A stretch of DNA of 49,749 bases from Clostridia bacterium (lineage in GTDB: Bacteria; Bacillota; Clostridia; Peptostreptococcales; Acidaminobacteraceae), in the NCBI GenBank assembly GCA_016937975.1, contig JAFGVN010000080.1, forward strand, positions 1-49,749, given 5' to 3'. The notes beneath the pieces were generated by a model. It had not been told where the DNA came from. It was given only the letters and a program-made list of their open reading frames with translations, and ran no database searches. A program made the translations under genes and the position numbers. Shown here one piece after another: positions 34,497-43,369 of this stretch; the stretch's first letter is position 1, and each line of letters opens with the position of its first letter.

Positions 34497-34526
34497 TCAA
34501 GTTTTCATGAATCTTCATGTTAAAAT
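34497..34526 (+). promoter_or_regulatory. Possible promoter of the first GGDEF gene
   Basis: TTCAAG, 18-bp spacer, TAAAAT. The -35 is poor, but the region is the only candidate between the ade terminator and the ATG at 34542. Confidence 0.35.
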
Positions 34527-34541
34527 ACAACGAGGTGTTTT

Positions 34542-35606
34542 ATGAAATCTATTTTAAGTTATTTTGGTTATCAACCATCTTTAGAACGTGAGAATAAGTT
34601 TGCCTTTATTATTGGCATATTTGGTGTATTGCAATTGTTATCTTTTTTGCCATTCTATGCTTTTGTTGCAAAAAATATAATTTTGGTCATTGAAACACTC
34701 ATTGTTCTATTTGCGTATATGCTGGTATTTCCTTTATTTAGGAAAAAGAGATTTTTGTTAGCAAAAAATATTATTGTCTTTGGTTTTATGGTACAAGTTG
34801 CTCTTTTGGTTTTAATATGGTTTCCAAAGGAGACAAATTTCAGGTATTATTATTTTATTGTTGCGCCAATTTCTTTTTTTATTTTTAATTTTGGAAAGAA
34901 ATCTGAAAGAACTTACATTATTTTTATCAATCTGTTGGCAGCAATTTTATTAATCATCAGTGATATACTGCAACCTTTGGAATTGCTGGCAATAAGTTCT
35001 TCTTTTACAAAGGCTTTTAGTTTCATGTCCTTGAGTTTTACAATTATTTCTGAAATGATCGTATTTTATTTTTATGCAATGAATTTACATGATACGGAGT
35101 TGAGTTTAAAGCGGCTAGCCAATACAGATGCCTTGACAAATGTCGCAAATCGAAGAGTCCTTTTCAAAGAAGGGGAGTTATTTTTTCATCTTTGTGAAGA
35201 TGAAAACAGCTCTTTTGCATTAGTATTACTGGACATCGACTATTTTAAAAACATTAACGATCAATATGGACATCCTGTTGGTGACGAAGTATTAAGAATT
35301 CTGACCAGTAGAATTTCTGGATTTATAAGAAAAAACGATTTGGTGTGTAGATATGGTGGAGAAGAATTTGCTATATTGTTTAAAGCTCTGCCGAATGATT
35401 ACAAGAGAATCATAGAGCAGTTGAAGGAAAATATTGAAAGTGATCCTTTTGTGATAGACAACGAGAAAATACACATTACAGCTTCTTATGGTGTTGTTGA
35501 TTGTCATCATACATTTGAAAGTTTTAGTGCTATGGTTGCAATTGCAGACAAAATGCTTTATAAAGCAAAAGAAGCAGGTCGTAATCAAATCAAGTTTTAT
35601 GAATAA
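34542..35606 (+). CDS. Membrane-bound GGDEF diguanylate cyclase
   Basis: 354 residues. Six predicted membrane helices fill residues 20-190 with very short loops, then a GGDEF domain from about 195. The active-site motif is GGEEF (about 271-275) and RKND five residues before it is an intact RxxD inhibitory site, so an active, product-inhibited c-di-GMP synthase is expected. NTDALTNVANRRVLF is the usual domain start. The membrane part may be a sensor of unknown signal. GAGGTG precedes the ATG. It converges with the ABC-F gene on a shared terminator. Confidence 0.92.
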   Translation: MKSILSYFGYQPSLERENKFAFIIGIFGVLQLLSFLPFYAFVAKNIILVIETLIVLFAYMLVFPLFRKKRFLLAKNIIVFGFMVQVALLVLIWFPKETNFRYYYFIVAPISFFIFNFGKKSERTYIIFINLLAAILLIISDILQPLELLAISSSFTKAFSFMSLSFTIISEMIVFYFYAMNLHDTELSLKRLANTDALTNVANRRVLFKEGELFFHLCEDENSSFALVLLDIDYFKNINDQYGHPVGDEVLRILTSRISGFIRKNDLVCRYGGEEFAILFKALPNDYKRIIEQLKENIESDPFVIDNEKIHITASYGVVDCHHTFESFSAMVAIADKMLYKAKEAGRNQIKFYE

Positions 35607-35610
35607 GAAA

Positions 35611-35640
35611 ACCTCACCATGAAAGTGGTGAGGTTGTTTG
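35611..35640. terminator. Bidirectional terminator between the GGDEF and ABC-F genes
   Basis: ACCTCACCA/TGGTGAGGT, a perfect nine-bp stem with TGAAAG loop. T-rich sequence follows on the plus strand and AAGAAAA precedes it, giving a TTTTCTT tail on the minus strand, so it can serve both converging genes. Confidence 0.8.
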
Positions 35641-35650
35641 TTTGTAAAGA

Positions 35651-37207
35651 TTAGAAAATTTTAGTGGTCCATTCTTCAAGGTTCCATATATCCGTTGCAA
35701 TCTCTCTGTAGAAATCAGGCTCATGGCTGATCAGTAGGATACTGCCTTTGTACTCTTTTAAGGCACGTTTCAATTCTTCTTTTGCATCCACATCCAAATG
35801 GTTTGTCGGCTCATCCAGAACCAATACATTAGAAGGTTGATTGATCAATTTACATAATCTTACCTTAGCTTGTTCACCACCACTTAAAACTACCACTTTG
35901 GATTCAATGTGTTGAGTGGTTAAACCGCATTTTGCTAAAGCTGCTCTGACTTCAAATTGCGTGAAAGACGGGAATGAATGCCAAACTTCTTCAATGCACG
36001 TGTTGTAGTTTGCTTCCTTAATTTCTTGTTCAAAGTAACCCATATCTAATTTTAAGCCCATTTCAACTTCACCTGAAATAGGTTTCAATTGGCCTATTAA
36101 ACTGCGAAGTAAAGTGGTTTTACCAACACCGTTTGCACCGATTAAAGCAACCTTTTGACCACGTTCCATTCTAAGGTTCAGTGGTTTTGAAAGGGGTTCA
36201 TCATAACCTATGACCAAATCCTTTGCTTCAAAAATCAATTTGCCTGGGGTTGTACTGTAAAGAAAATTAAATTCTGGCTTCGGCTTCTCGCGGGCTAATT
36301 CAATTCGATCCATTTTGTCCAATTTCTTTTGACGTGACATGGCCATATTTCTTGTAGCAACTCTGGCTTTATTTCTGGCAACAAAATCTTCCAATTTATT
36401 GATTTCTTGTTGTTGTTTTTTATATGCCGCTTCCAATTGTGATTTCTTAACTTCATAGACAGCCATAAAATCATCATAATTACCGACGAAGCGGTTTAAT
36501 TCTTGGTTTTCCATGTGATAGACCAAGTTAATGACATCATTTAAGAAAGGAATATCATGGGAAATTAAGATAAATGCATTTTCATATTCTTGAAGATATC
36601 TTTTTAACCAACTGATATGCAATTCATCTAAGTAGTTTGTTGGCTCATCTAATAAAAGAATATCTGGCTTTTCTAGTAATAACTTTGCCAATAAAACTTT
36701 TGTTCTTTGACCACCACTTAAGTCATGAACGGATTTGTCTAAACCCACATCTAATAAGCCTAAACCTTTGCTGACTTCTTCGATTTTAGAATCGATGATA
36801 TAAAAGTCATTGTGGCTTAAGATATCTTGAATGGTACCAACTTCTTCCATCAGTTTATCTAACTCATCTGGTGAAGCATCTGCCATTTGGTCATAAATTG
36901 AATGGGTTTCAGCTTCCATATCATATAAATATTGGAATGCAGTTCTTAATACATCTCTTAATGACATAGAAGGTTCTAAGCTGGTATGTTGATCTAAATA
37001 GCCAACACGAACTCTTTTTGACCATTCAACGTCACCTTCGTCGGGTTGAAGTGAACCTGTGATAATGTTCATGAAAGTTGATTTACCTTCACCATTGGCA
37101 CCAAATAAACCAATATGTTCACCTTTTAATAGTCTAAATGATACATTATTAAATATTGCACGATCGCCAAAACCGTGACTTAAGTTTTTTACAGTTAATA
37201 TACTCAT
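35651..37207 (-). CDS. ABC-F family ATPase (ribosome-associated)
   Basis: 518 residues with two ABC domains in one chain and no membrane part. Walker A motifs GANGEGKST and GANGVGKTT, signatures LSGGQRTKV and LSGGEQAKV, Walker B followed by LLLDEPTNYLD and LVLDEPTNHLD, and a charged linker (about 240-320) as in ABC-F proteins that act on the ribosomal E site. The start at 37207 follows AAAGGATTGG; the longer frame to 37249 lacks a site and its extra residues are unlike the family. Whether it is a housekeeping translation factor or a target-protection antibiotic resistance protein cannot be settled; it lacks a clear resistance-type linker signature that I could name. The only minus-strand gene in the window. 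Confidence 0.93.
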   Translation of the reverse strand: MSILTVKNLSHGFGDRAIFNNVSFRLLKGEHIGLFGANGEGKSTFMNIITGSLQPDEGDVEWSKRVRVGYLDQHTSLEPSMSLRDVLRTAFQYLYDMEAETHSIYDQMADASPDELDKLMEEVGTIQDILSHNDFYIIDSKIEEVSKGLGLLDVGLDKSVHDLSGGQRTKVLLAKLLLEKPDILLLDEPTNYLDELHISWLKRYLQEYENAFILISHDIPFLNDVINLVYHMENQELNRFVGNYDDFMAVYEVKKSQLEAAYKKQQQEINKLEDFVARNKARVATRNMAMSRQKKLDKMDRIELAREKPKPEFNFLYSTTPGKLIFEAKDLVIGYDEPLSKPLNLRMERGQKVALIGANGVGKTTLLRSLIGQLKPISGEVEMGLKLDMGYFEQEIKEANYNTCIEEVWHSFPSFTQFEVRAALAKCGLTTQHIESKVVVLSGGEQAKVRLCKLINQPSNVLVLDEPTNHLDVDAKEELKRALKEYKGSILLISHEPDFYREIATDIWNLEEWTTKIF

Positions 37208-37237
37208 AATCCAATCCTTTTCTAATTCACAAAATTG

Positions 37238-37266
37238 ATTATATAACACTTTGTTTTTTTGTTCAA
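37238..37266 (-). promoter_or_regulatory. Sigma-A promoter of the ABC-F gene
   Basis: On the minus strand: TTGAAC, 17-bp spacer, TATAAT (37243 down to 37238). Near-consensus, divergent from the yebC promoter. Confidence 0.8.
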
Positions 37267-37280
37267 CAGTCTACCGGTTA

Positions 37281-37309
37281 TTTACTGAAACAATGAATTA
37301 TGGTATTAT
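37281..37309 (+). promoter_or_regulatory. Sigma-A promoter of yebC
   Basis: TTTACT (37281-37286), 17-bp spacer, TATTAT (37304-37309) with TG one base upstream (extended -10). Confidence 0.65.
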
Positions 37310-37344
37310 TGGAAAGGAACTAAAATACATTAGGAGATGGAAAA

Positions 37345-38073
37345 ATGGGTAGAATAGGAACTATCATAAATAAGAAGGGTAAGATGGATGCTAAAAAAGC
37401 AAAAGTCTTCACAAAAATGGGTCGTTACATCATGGTTGCTGCACGTGAAGGTGGCGGAGATCCAGAATATAATGCAGCTTTAAAAAGTGCTATTGAAAAA
37501 GCGAAAGCAGCAAACATGCCTAAAGACAACATCGAAAGAGCTGTTAAAAAAGGTACTGGCGATGCTGATGGTGCAATATTCACTGAGTTAACTTATGAAG
37601 GCTACGGTCCTGGTGGTATTGCAGTTTTAGTAGAATGTCTTACAGACAATACGAACAGAACTGCAGCAAACGTTAGATCTTACTTTGTTAAAGGTAATGG
37701 TAATCTAGGTACCAATGGTTGCGTATCATTTATGTTTGATAAAAAAGGTGTATTGGTAATCGATAGAGACGAAGATTTAACTGTTGACCCAGAAGAACTT
37801 GAAATGCAAGTCATTGAAGCTGGAGCAGAAGATTTCTCCGTTGAAGATACTCACTTTGAGATTATTACAGACGTTGAAGATTTTGGTGCAGTAAGAGATG
37901 CTTTGGCAGCTGAAGGTTATACATTCTCAATGGCAGAATTAAGATATCTTCCTCAAACAATGACGGCTTTATCAAAAGATGAAGAAATCAAATACATGAA
38001 CAAATTGATTGATCTTATGGATGATGATGATGATGTTCAAAACGTTTACCACAACTGGGAAGAAGTAGAATAG
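37345..38073 (+). CDS. yebC: YebC/PmpR (TACO1) family protein
   Basis: 242 residues. MGRIGTIINKKGKMDAKKAKVFTKMGR, REGGGDPEYNAALKSAIEKAKAANMPKDNIERAVKKG and TYEGYGPGGIAVLVE are the family's conserved blocks. Members were described as transcriptional regulators and more recently as translation factors that help at difficult proline-containing sequences; the second role is the mitochondrial TACO1 function too. The N-terminus reads GRIGTI rather than the common GHSKWANI, which points to the YebC2-like branch of Firmicutes. AGGAGATGG precedes the ATG. Confidence 0.94.
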   Translation: MGRIGTIINKKGKMDAKKAKVFTKMGRYIMVAAREGGGDPEYNAALKSAIEKAKAANMPKDNIERAVKKGTGDADGAIFTELTYEGYGPGGIAVLVECLTDNTNRTAANVRSYFVKGNGNLGTNGCVSFMFDKKGVLVIDRDEDLTVDPEELEMQVIEAGAEDFSVEDTHFEIITDVEDFGAVRDALAAEGYTFSMAELRYLPQTMTALSKDEEIKYMNKLIDLMDDDDDVQNVYHNWEEVE

Positions 38074-38078
38074 CATTT

Positions 38079-38136
38079 AAAGAGCTTTTACTTATGATTG
38101 TTTCCTTACAACATGAGTAAGAGCTTTATTTTTTTT
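38079..38136 (+). terminator. Terminator after yebC
   Basis: AAAGAGCTTTTACTTATG pairs with CATGAGTAAGAGCTTT as a 16-bp stem with a two-base bulge and two G-U pairs, followed by ATTTTTTTT. Confidence 0.75.
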
Positions 38137-38235
38137 AGGAATATAATTTACGATAGGATGTTGAAAAAGGATCAGGTCAAATTTTATTGAATATTCTTCA
38201 TAAAGTGACACAATTAAATCTAAAGCGTTAGATTT

Positions 38236-38265
38236 TTGTTAAGCTTTCTGTATTTATGGTAAAAT
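38236..38265 (+). promoter_or_regulatory. Promoter of the Cache-GGDEF gene
   Basis: TTGTTA, 18-bp spacer, TAAAAT. Transcription would start near 38272, which makes the in-frame ATG at 38282 unlikely as a start codon. Confidence 0.5.
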
Positions 38266-38323
38266 TAAAGTAGAATCAAGTATGGAAATTGTACTGAAAA
38301 TAGTGTGTTTGAAAGGAAACCTT

Positions 38324-39868
38324 ATGGTAATAGAAGAATTAAAGATAAGGAAGTTATATTATTTTAGTACCGTTTCTATTGTTTTAATTTTATTAGTGAT
38401 TATCAATGTCATTAATCTTACAACCTTTCATAATGAAACGACTACAAGAATTGAACAATTAAAAGAGAATACCATAGATATGAAGAAACTTTATATTAGT
38501 GGTATTATTGAAAATACCATTTTACATATTGAAATCGAAAAAAAAATTATTCTTGAAGAGTTAGCTTCTTCTGCTGAAAAATTTAATGACAAACTGAAAT
38601 TAATCTTATCAAATGAGACTTACAATGATGAGTTTGTAAGTAAAATTAAAAATCTGCAAGTGGATTACAGTTATCTGTTTCTCCAATTAAGTAAAGATGA
38701 TTCTGTTTTTAATTTTGGTGATGAAAGTGAGAATTTGGAGTTGCTTCTCAATGATGAAGTCAATAATTTCAAATACACCATCCAGATATCAAAAGATTAC
38801 ATTGATGATGTTACTAAAGCACATACAATTCAATATATAAAAGAGATTCGTTTACAAGACAATGGTTACATTTGGATCAATCAAATTCTAAATTATTCTG
38901 GCGGTGATGATTATGCAGTAAGACTAGTTCATCCTAATATGCCAGAAACAGAAGGACTACTTTTATCTACTAATACTGAAGATGAACAAGGCAATAAACC
39001 TTATTTAATTGAATTGCAGGGAATTTTATTAGAGGGTGAATTATACAATGAATACTTTTTTAAAAAGATGGATTCCAATATTACTGCACATAAATTGAGT
39101 TATGCCAAACTCTATGAACCTTATGATTGGGTTATTGCTACAGGAGTTTATCTAGATGATATCGATATACTTATACAAAATGAAATACTAGGCTTTAAAA
39201 TTGAATTTAAAAAGGTATTCATTTCATCTCTAGTTGTCTCCTTTATTTCATTAATTTTTTCCAGTGCTGTAATTTTTTTGTTTGAAAGACAAATACATCA
39301 AATGATAAGTACCTATACCCTTGCTATTAAGGAGCAAAATCTTCAGTTGGAAAATGAAAAGAATACCATGGAGGCATTAGCCTTATATGATGAGTTGACA
39401 GGTTTATTAAATAGAAGATCAATGGAAACAAGAATAGATGCCATGATTAAAACTTATCAAGCTAAAGAAAATAGTTTTGCACTTGTATTGTGCGATATTG
39501 ATCATTTTAAAAATGTTAATGATACCTATGGACATGACGCAGGTGATAAAGTCCTTGCTTCAGTTGCAAAATGTATTGAATCTGTTGTCAGGGCAAATGA
39601 TTATGTAAGTAGATGGGGTGGCGAAGAATTTGTAATATTATTGAGTAATGCCTCGAAGGATATAGCTTATATGGTTGCAGAGAAAATAAGATTGGCCGTT
39701 GAATCTGAAATAGTTTTTTATGATAAGAAAGAAATTAAGTGTACTATTTCCTTGGGTGTTGCGATTTATAAAAAAGACTCTTTGGGTAAAAAGGGATTGC
39801 TTAAGGAAGCGGATAAACTGATGTACATTGCAAAACAAAATGGAAGAAACCTCACAGTTATCAGTTAG
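38324..39868 (+). CDS. Cache-domain GGDEF diguanylate cyclase
   Basis: 514 residues: membrane helix about 15-35, an extracellular Cache-type sensor (about 40-290, with the typical DNGYIWINQI.. and YAKLYEPYDWVIATGVYLDDI), second membrane helix about 300-325, short coiled coil, then a GGDEF domain. GGEEF is at about 432-436 and RAND five residues earlier is an intact inhibitory RxxD site, so it is probably active and feedback-inhibited. Cache domains bind small ligands such as amino or organic acids; the ligand is unknown. ATG at 38324 follows AAAGGAAA at good distance and is preferred to 38282. Confidence 0.92.
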   Translation: MVIEELKIRKLYYFSTVSIVLILLVIINVINLTTFHNETTTRIEQLKENTIDMKKLYISGIIENTILHIEIEKKIILEELASSAEKFNDKLKLILSNETYNDEFVSKIKNLQVDYSYLFLQLSKDDSVFNFGDESENLELLLNDEVNNFKYTIQISKDYIDDVTKAHTIQYIKEIRLQDNGYIWINQILNYSGGDDYAVRLVHPNMPETEGLLLSTNTEDEQGNKPYLIELQGILLEGELYNEYFFKKMDSNITAHKLSYAKLYEPYDWVIATGVYLDDIDILIQNEILGFKIEFKKVFISSLVVSFISLIFSSAVIFLFERQIHQMISTYTLAIKEQNLQLENEKNTMEALALYDELTGLLNRRSMETRIDAMIKTYQAKENSFALVLCDIDHFKNVNDTYGHDAGDKVLASVAKCIESVVRANDYVSRWGGEEFVILLSNASKDIAYMVAEKIRLAVESEIVFYDKKEIKCTISLGVAIYKKDSLGKKGLLKEADKLMYIAKQNGRNLTVIS

Positions 39869-40198
39869 TCACATGAATAAATTCATGAGTCTACATTGTA
39901 AAGTTGATAATGGCTTTTCTATGTCAAAAACTTCTGATTATTTACTGTCATTAATAAAATTATATCCAATTTGTATCAAGGATAGTTTATTTTCATAAAA
40001 AAACTTAACAATCTACAAATAAATAATAAGGAATTTAAAGTTGTGTCATAAGCTCTGTCTAAACTTGTTGAAGAGAAGAGGGGAGAATAGCCGGTCTAGT
40101 AGTTGAAAAAAAACGAATTGATTTCGACTATAAAAACTTGAAAATACTTGAATGCTAAAACTTACACAATACATCATACATACAACGGGATGGTAAAA
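39869..40198. other. Intergenic stretch without recognisable gene
   Basis: 330 A/T-rich bases between the Cache-GGDEF gene and the P-loop kinase-like gene. A short inverted repeat ATGAAT-AA-ATTCAT lies at the left end, but no T-run follows. No coding frame with family resemblance, no tRNA and no clear promoter was found; 40078-40110 has a purine-rich GAGAAGAGGGGAGAAT with no suitably placed start codon. Confidence 0.6.
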
Positions 40199-40702
40199 AT
40201 GAAAAAAATAGCAGTAATAGGATGTAGTGGTTCAGGGAAATCTCTGATTTCTCAATTCTTAAACAAAAAATTGGATATTCCGGTTTATCATTTGGATAGT
40301 TTGTTTTGGAAAGCAAACTGGGTACCAACACCTCAAGAAGAGTGGGATACTATACAAAAGGAATTGGTAAAAAAAGAGAAATGGATTATTGATGGCAATT
40401 ATGCAGGAACTTTAGACATTCGCTTATCAGAAGCCGATACTGTAATTTTCTTTGACTTGCCAAGGTATATTTGTATGTTTAGAATCTTTAAAAGGTATTT
40501 TCAATATAGAAACACTACAAGACCAGATATGAGTGCTGATTGTGAAGAGAAAATAGATTTGGAGTTTGTGAAATGGGTGTGGCATTTCAATAAAACTCAA
40601 AGACCTGAAGTGCTTAAGAAACTCGAGTTTTATAGTGAAAAGAATATTATGATCTTAAAAACGAAAAAGGAAGTCTCAAGATTTATGGCATCTATAGTAT
40701 AA
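40199..40702 (+). CDS. P-loop kinase-like protein (FlaR/adenylate-kinase-like 'topology modulation' type)
   Basis: 167 residues. Walker A GCSGSGKS directly after the first beta strand, HLDSLFWKANWVP, WIIDGNYAGTLDIRLSEADTVIFFDLPR and a lid-like stretch FKRYFQYRNTTRPD match the small NTPases annotated as topology modulation or adenylate-kinase-like proteins. The true phosphate acceptor is unknown. ATG at 40199 gives the usual family N-terminus; in-frame starts at 40148 (TTG) and 40190 add residues unlike the family. Stands alone. Confidence 0.85.
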   Translation: MKKIAVIGCSGSGKSLISQFLNKKLDIPVYHLDSLFWKANWVPTPQEEWDTIQKELVKKEKWIIDGNYAGTLDIRLSEADTVIFFDLPRYICMFRIFKRYFQYRNTTRPDMSADCEEKIDLEFVKWVWHFNKTQRPEVLKKLEFYSEKNIMILKTKKEVSRFMASIV

Positions 40703-40930
40703 ATCTTGAGGATGGGATGAATCTTTCATCACACAAAAGAATGTCTCACGATGACTTGTATGTTTATTCAACTCAATATAAAGCATCAGAAATCTTCTGT
40801 TGAACAAGATATTCCAACTGTAGTGAAAGTAAGAAATTTCAGCATAGGTCTATGAAGTGTATCCAATTTTAAAGTAAAAGTATATCATGCATTTTGAAAA
40901 AACGACATTTTCTAGAGTAAGAAGGCCATT

Positions 40931-41557
40931 ATGAAAAAGAAATATATTTATGCAATATTAGTCATCATCAGCTTGTTTTACATTGAACAAGTTTTGGAAT
41001 TGAATTATTTGTTGAAAACTTTAATAAAATTACCCTTGTTCGGCATTGTTCCATGGTTGATCATAAGACCGATGAAACTCCATATGTCAACTCATGACAA
41101 GAAATGGATGGCTATAGTCAGTGGGGGAATCTTGTTTGTATTCCTAGTAGGCTTTATCGCTTTGAAAGGATTTTTAGATATAGAAACTATTCAAGGGGAT
41201 TTTAACAATAGAATGGAAATGAGTAAAGGCATTTTTATTCTCGCTGCTCTTTATACTGTTTTTGTGAATTCATTTTTAGAAGAGTTGTTTTTCCGAGGCA
41301 TGTTGTTTCAATCCAATCCAACAAATTATCACAACATTGTCAGTGCCATGTGCTTCGCTATTTATCATGTTTCTATTTTTAGAACTTGGTTTAATATTCC
41401 TTTATTAATGTTGATGCTCTTTGGTTTGTTCACTGGAGGAATTATCTTCAACTATTTTGTCAAAAAAACAGGAAGCTTACTGGCTTCATATATGATACAT
41501 ATGACAGCCGATATTGCCATTGTGATCATAGGTTTTCAAGTTCTAAACTATTTTTAG
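40931..41557 (+). CDS. CPBP-family intramembrane metalloprotease-like protein
   Basis: 208 residues with about six membrane helices. The glutamate/arginine motif EELFFR (about residues 116-121) and the second motif FAIYHVSIF with conserved His are those of the CPBP (Rce1/Abi) family. Bacterial members act as membrane proteases, some in bacteriocin immunity; no bacteriocin genes are nearby. AGAAGGCC precedes the ATG. The 228 bases upstream hold no recognisable gene. Confidence 0.9.
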   Translation: MKKKYIYAILVIISLFYIEQVLELNYLLKTLIKLPLFGIVPWLIIRPMKLHMSTHDKKWMAIVSGGILFVFLVGFIALKGFLDIETIQGDFNNRMEMSKGIFILAALYTVFVNSFLEELFFRGMLFQSNPTNYHNIVSAMCFAIYHVSIFRTWFNIPLLMLMLFGLFTGGIIFNYFVKKTGSLLASYMIHMTADIAIVIIGFQVLNYF

Positions 41558-41568
41558 TTTTTTTTCTG

Positions 41569-41577
41569 TGTTATGAT
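41569..41577 (+). promoter_or_regulatory. Extended -10 promoter of the MarR-type gene
   Basis: TGTTATGAT fits an extended -10 and lies 25 bases before the MarR start codon. No good -35 was seen. Confidence 0.4.
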
Positions 41578-41601
41578 GGAGAAGAATGTGAGGTAGTAGA
41601 G

Positions 41602-42036
41602 ATGCAAAACGGATATGATCATTTAATTGGATACAACATCATAGAAATTTCAAGAAAAGTCAATGTGATGATGAACAAGGCCCTTGGTCAAATAGATTTG
41701 ACCTTTCCCCAATATAGAGTTTTGTCCAGGTTGTTTATTGAAGAAGGATTAAGTCATAAAGATTTGGGAGAGCGACTGAGTTTAACCAGTCAAACCTTAA
41801 CACCCATCTTAGCGCTCCTTGAAAGAAAAGGTTGGATTGAGAGAAAGAAAAATACAGAAGATGGCAGACATAAATTTGTCTTTTTAACTGATCTAGGCAT
41901 TAAAAAGCGTCATGAGGCCTTTGAAATAGTTATGATACATGAAAAAGAGTATTTTCAAATCTTTGGGACGGAAAATACCCATCAACTCTTAGAATGGCTA
42001 CATGCAATAAACATGAACTTAAAACTGGAAATTTGA
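41602..42036 (+). CDS. MarR-family transcriptional regulator
   Basis: 144 residues. Winged-helix core LTFPQYRVLSRLFIEEGLSHKDLGERLSLTSQTLTPILALLERKGWIERKKNTEDGR is unmistakable MarR, with a DNA recognition helix at about residues 64-76 and the DxR wing. It lies 57 bases before kynU, whose promoter carries a perfect palindrome (42065-42076), so it is the probable kynU repressor. No second copy of the palindrome was found before its own gene, which argues against strong autoregulation. A weak AGGTAGTAG site precedes the ATG. Confidence 0.93.
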   Translation: MQNGYDHLIGYNIIEISRKVNVMMNKALGQIDLTFPQYRVLSRLFIEEGLSHKDLGERLSLTSQTLTPILALLERKGWIERKKNTEDGRHKFVFLTDLGIKKRHEAFEIVMIHEKEYFQIFGTENTHQLLEWLHAINMNLKLEI

Positions 42037-42052
42037 CATTTTCAGTTTTTTT
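42022..42052 (+). terminator. Terminator of the MarR gene, overlapping the kynU promoter
   Basis: AAACTGGAAA pairs with TTTTCAGTTT, followed by a T-run. The loop contains the TTGACA -35 box of kynU. Confidence 0.65.
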
Positions 42053-42061
42053 ATTTATAAT
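42033..42061 (+). promoter_or_regulatory. Consensus sigma-A promoter of kynU
   Basis: TTGACA (42033-42038), exactly 17 bp, TATAAT (42056-42061): both hexamers match the consensus fully. Such a strong promoter would need tight repression, in line with the palindrome just downstream. Confidence 0.9.
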
Positions 42062-42064
42062 TAG

Positions 42065-42076
42065 TTCGTGCACGAA
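42065..42076. promoter_or_regulatory. Probable MarR operator in the kynU promoter
   Basis: TTCGTGCACGAA, a perfect 12-bp palindrome four bases after the -10 box, covering the transcription start. Size, symmetry and place fit a MarR-family repressor site. Confidence 0.8.
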
Positions 42077-42093
42077 GTATATGAGGAGGGATT

Positions 42094-43365
42094 ATGAAGT
42101 TTAATTTAGAAGAAGCGAGAAGACAAGACCAAGAAGATTCATTTAAAGCGATTAAACACGAGTTTAATATGATTGAAAATACAATTTATATGGATGGTAA
42201 TTCCTTAGGATTGTTTCCAAAAGCTGCTGAGGAAAATTTATTAAAGGTGTTGCAAGCCTATAAATCAATGGGTATTGATGTATGGTCAAAAACCAATCCT
42301 CCTTTGTTCTTGTATCAAGATACATTAGCTGAATTAATGGCACCAATTTTTGGTGCAAAAGCTTCTGAAGTGACCATTCATAGTAACACCACTGTTAATA
42401 TCTATAGTTTAATGGCGACCTTGTATCAACCTACAGAGACTAGAAAAAAGATTTTAGTGGATGACTTAAATTTTCCTACTGGACGATATACGATTGAAAG
42501 TCTACTAAGAACAAAAGGTCTAAATCCTGAAGAAGTCATAATGGAAGTCAACAGTCGAGATGGTCAATTCTTAGAGGAAGATGCAATTATTGAAATGATG
42601 ACTGACGAAATCGCCGTAATATTCTTACCAGCAGTTTTATATCGTTCTGGTCAACTTCTGGATATGAAGTCTCTAACACAAGCTGCCCATGAAAAGGGTA
42701 TCATTATCGGTTTTGACTGCTCACATTCTGCAGGTAGTGTGATTCATGAGTTTGATCATTGGGATGTAGATTTCGCTGTGTGGTGTACTTATAAATACCT
42801 AAATAGTGGACCAGGTGCTAATGCGGCTTTATTTTTAAATGAAAAGCACCATCATTTACCAGTAGGTATTCAAGGGTGGCAAGGCTATAAAAAGGACAAG
42901 CAATTCGATTTGTTGAATCATTTCGACAATGTAAAAGATGCTAGTGGTTGGCAAACGGGTACTCAAAATATTTTGAGTATGGCACCTATAGAAGGGGCTT
43001 TAAAGCTCTTTCATGAACATGGCATGAAAAACATTCGAGAAAAATCAATTAGATTGACCCAGTATTTAATCGACTTAATTGAGGAAGTTTTATCATCTTA
43101 CGGCTTTACAATAGGCACGCCAAAAGAACCTTTAAGAAGAGGTGGACATGTGGCCTTGATTCATGAGGAAGCTATAAGAATCAACGCTGCCTTAAAAGAT
43201 CTGGGTGTTTTGCCTGATTTTAGAGCACCTAATGTTATTCGTTTAGCACCAGTAGCTTTTTATGTGGATTATGAGGATCTTTATCATACTGTAAGAATTA
43301 TTAAGTTGATTATGGATGAAAAAATATATGAGCAATATGATAATAAAAGAGGAACTGTAGCATAA
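42094..43365 (+). CDS. kynU: Kynureninase
   Basis: 423 residues, standard length. NTIYMDGNSLGLFPKAAEEN near the N-terminus, VTIHSNTTVNIYSLMATLY, FDCSHSAGSVIHEFDHWDVDFAVWCTYKYLNSGPGA with the PLP-binding Lys at about residue 233, and SGWQTGTQNILSMAPIEGA are kynureninase blocks. The PLP enzyme cleaves L-kynurenine to anthranilate and alanine. No other kynurenine-pathway gene (tryptophan dioxygenase, formamidase) is in the window, so kynurenine may be taken up or another substrate used. GGAGGG precedes the ATG. Controlled by a consensus promoter and MarR-type operator. Confidence 0.93.
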   Translation: MKFNLEEARRQDQEDSFKAIKHEFNMIENTIYMDGNSLGLFPKAAEENLLKVLQAYKSMGIDVWSKTNPPLFLYQDTLAELMAPIFGAKASEVTIHSNTTVNIYSLMATLYQPTETRKKILVDDLNFPTGRYTIESLLRTKGLNPEEVIMEVNSRDGQFLEEDAIIEMMTDEIAVIFLPAVLYRSGQLLDMKSLTQAAHEKGIIIGFDCSHSAGSVIHEFDHWDVDFAVWCTYKYLNSGPGANAALFLNEKHHHLPVGIQGWQGYKKDKQFDLLNHFDNVKDASGWQTGTQNILSMAPIEGALKLFHEHGMKNIREKSIRLTQYLIDLIEEVLSSYGFTIGTPKEPLRRGGHVALIHEEAIRINAALKDLGVLPDFRAPNVIRLAPVAFYVDYEDLYHTVRIIKLIMDEKIYEQYDNKRGTVA

Positions 43366-43369
43366 ATGT

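Noticed and set aside
35651-37207. ABC-F protein as an antibiotic-resistance gene
   Set aside because: No resistance-specific linker feature recognised and neighbours are housekeeping genes; left as general ABC-F.
40751-40855. A 34-codon open frame (begins MTCMFIQLNIKHQK) between the kinase-like and CPBP genes
   Set aside because: No ribosome-binding site, no family resemblance that I could support, and stop codons around it; possibly a decayed gene remnant, but not supported enough to list.
40931-41557. CPBP protein as bacteriocin immunity protein
   Set aside because: No bacteriocin precursor, leader peptidase or ABC exporter is nearby.
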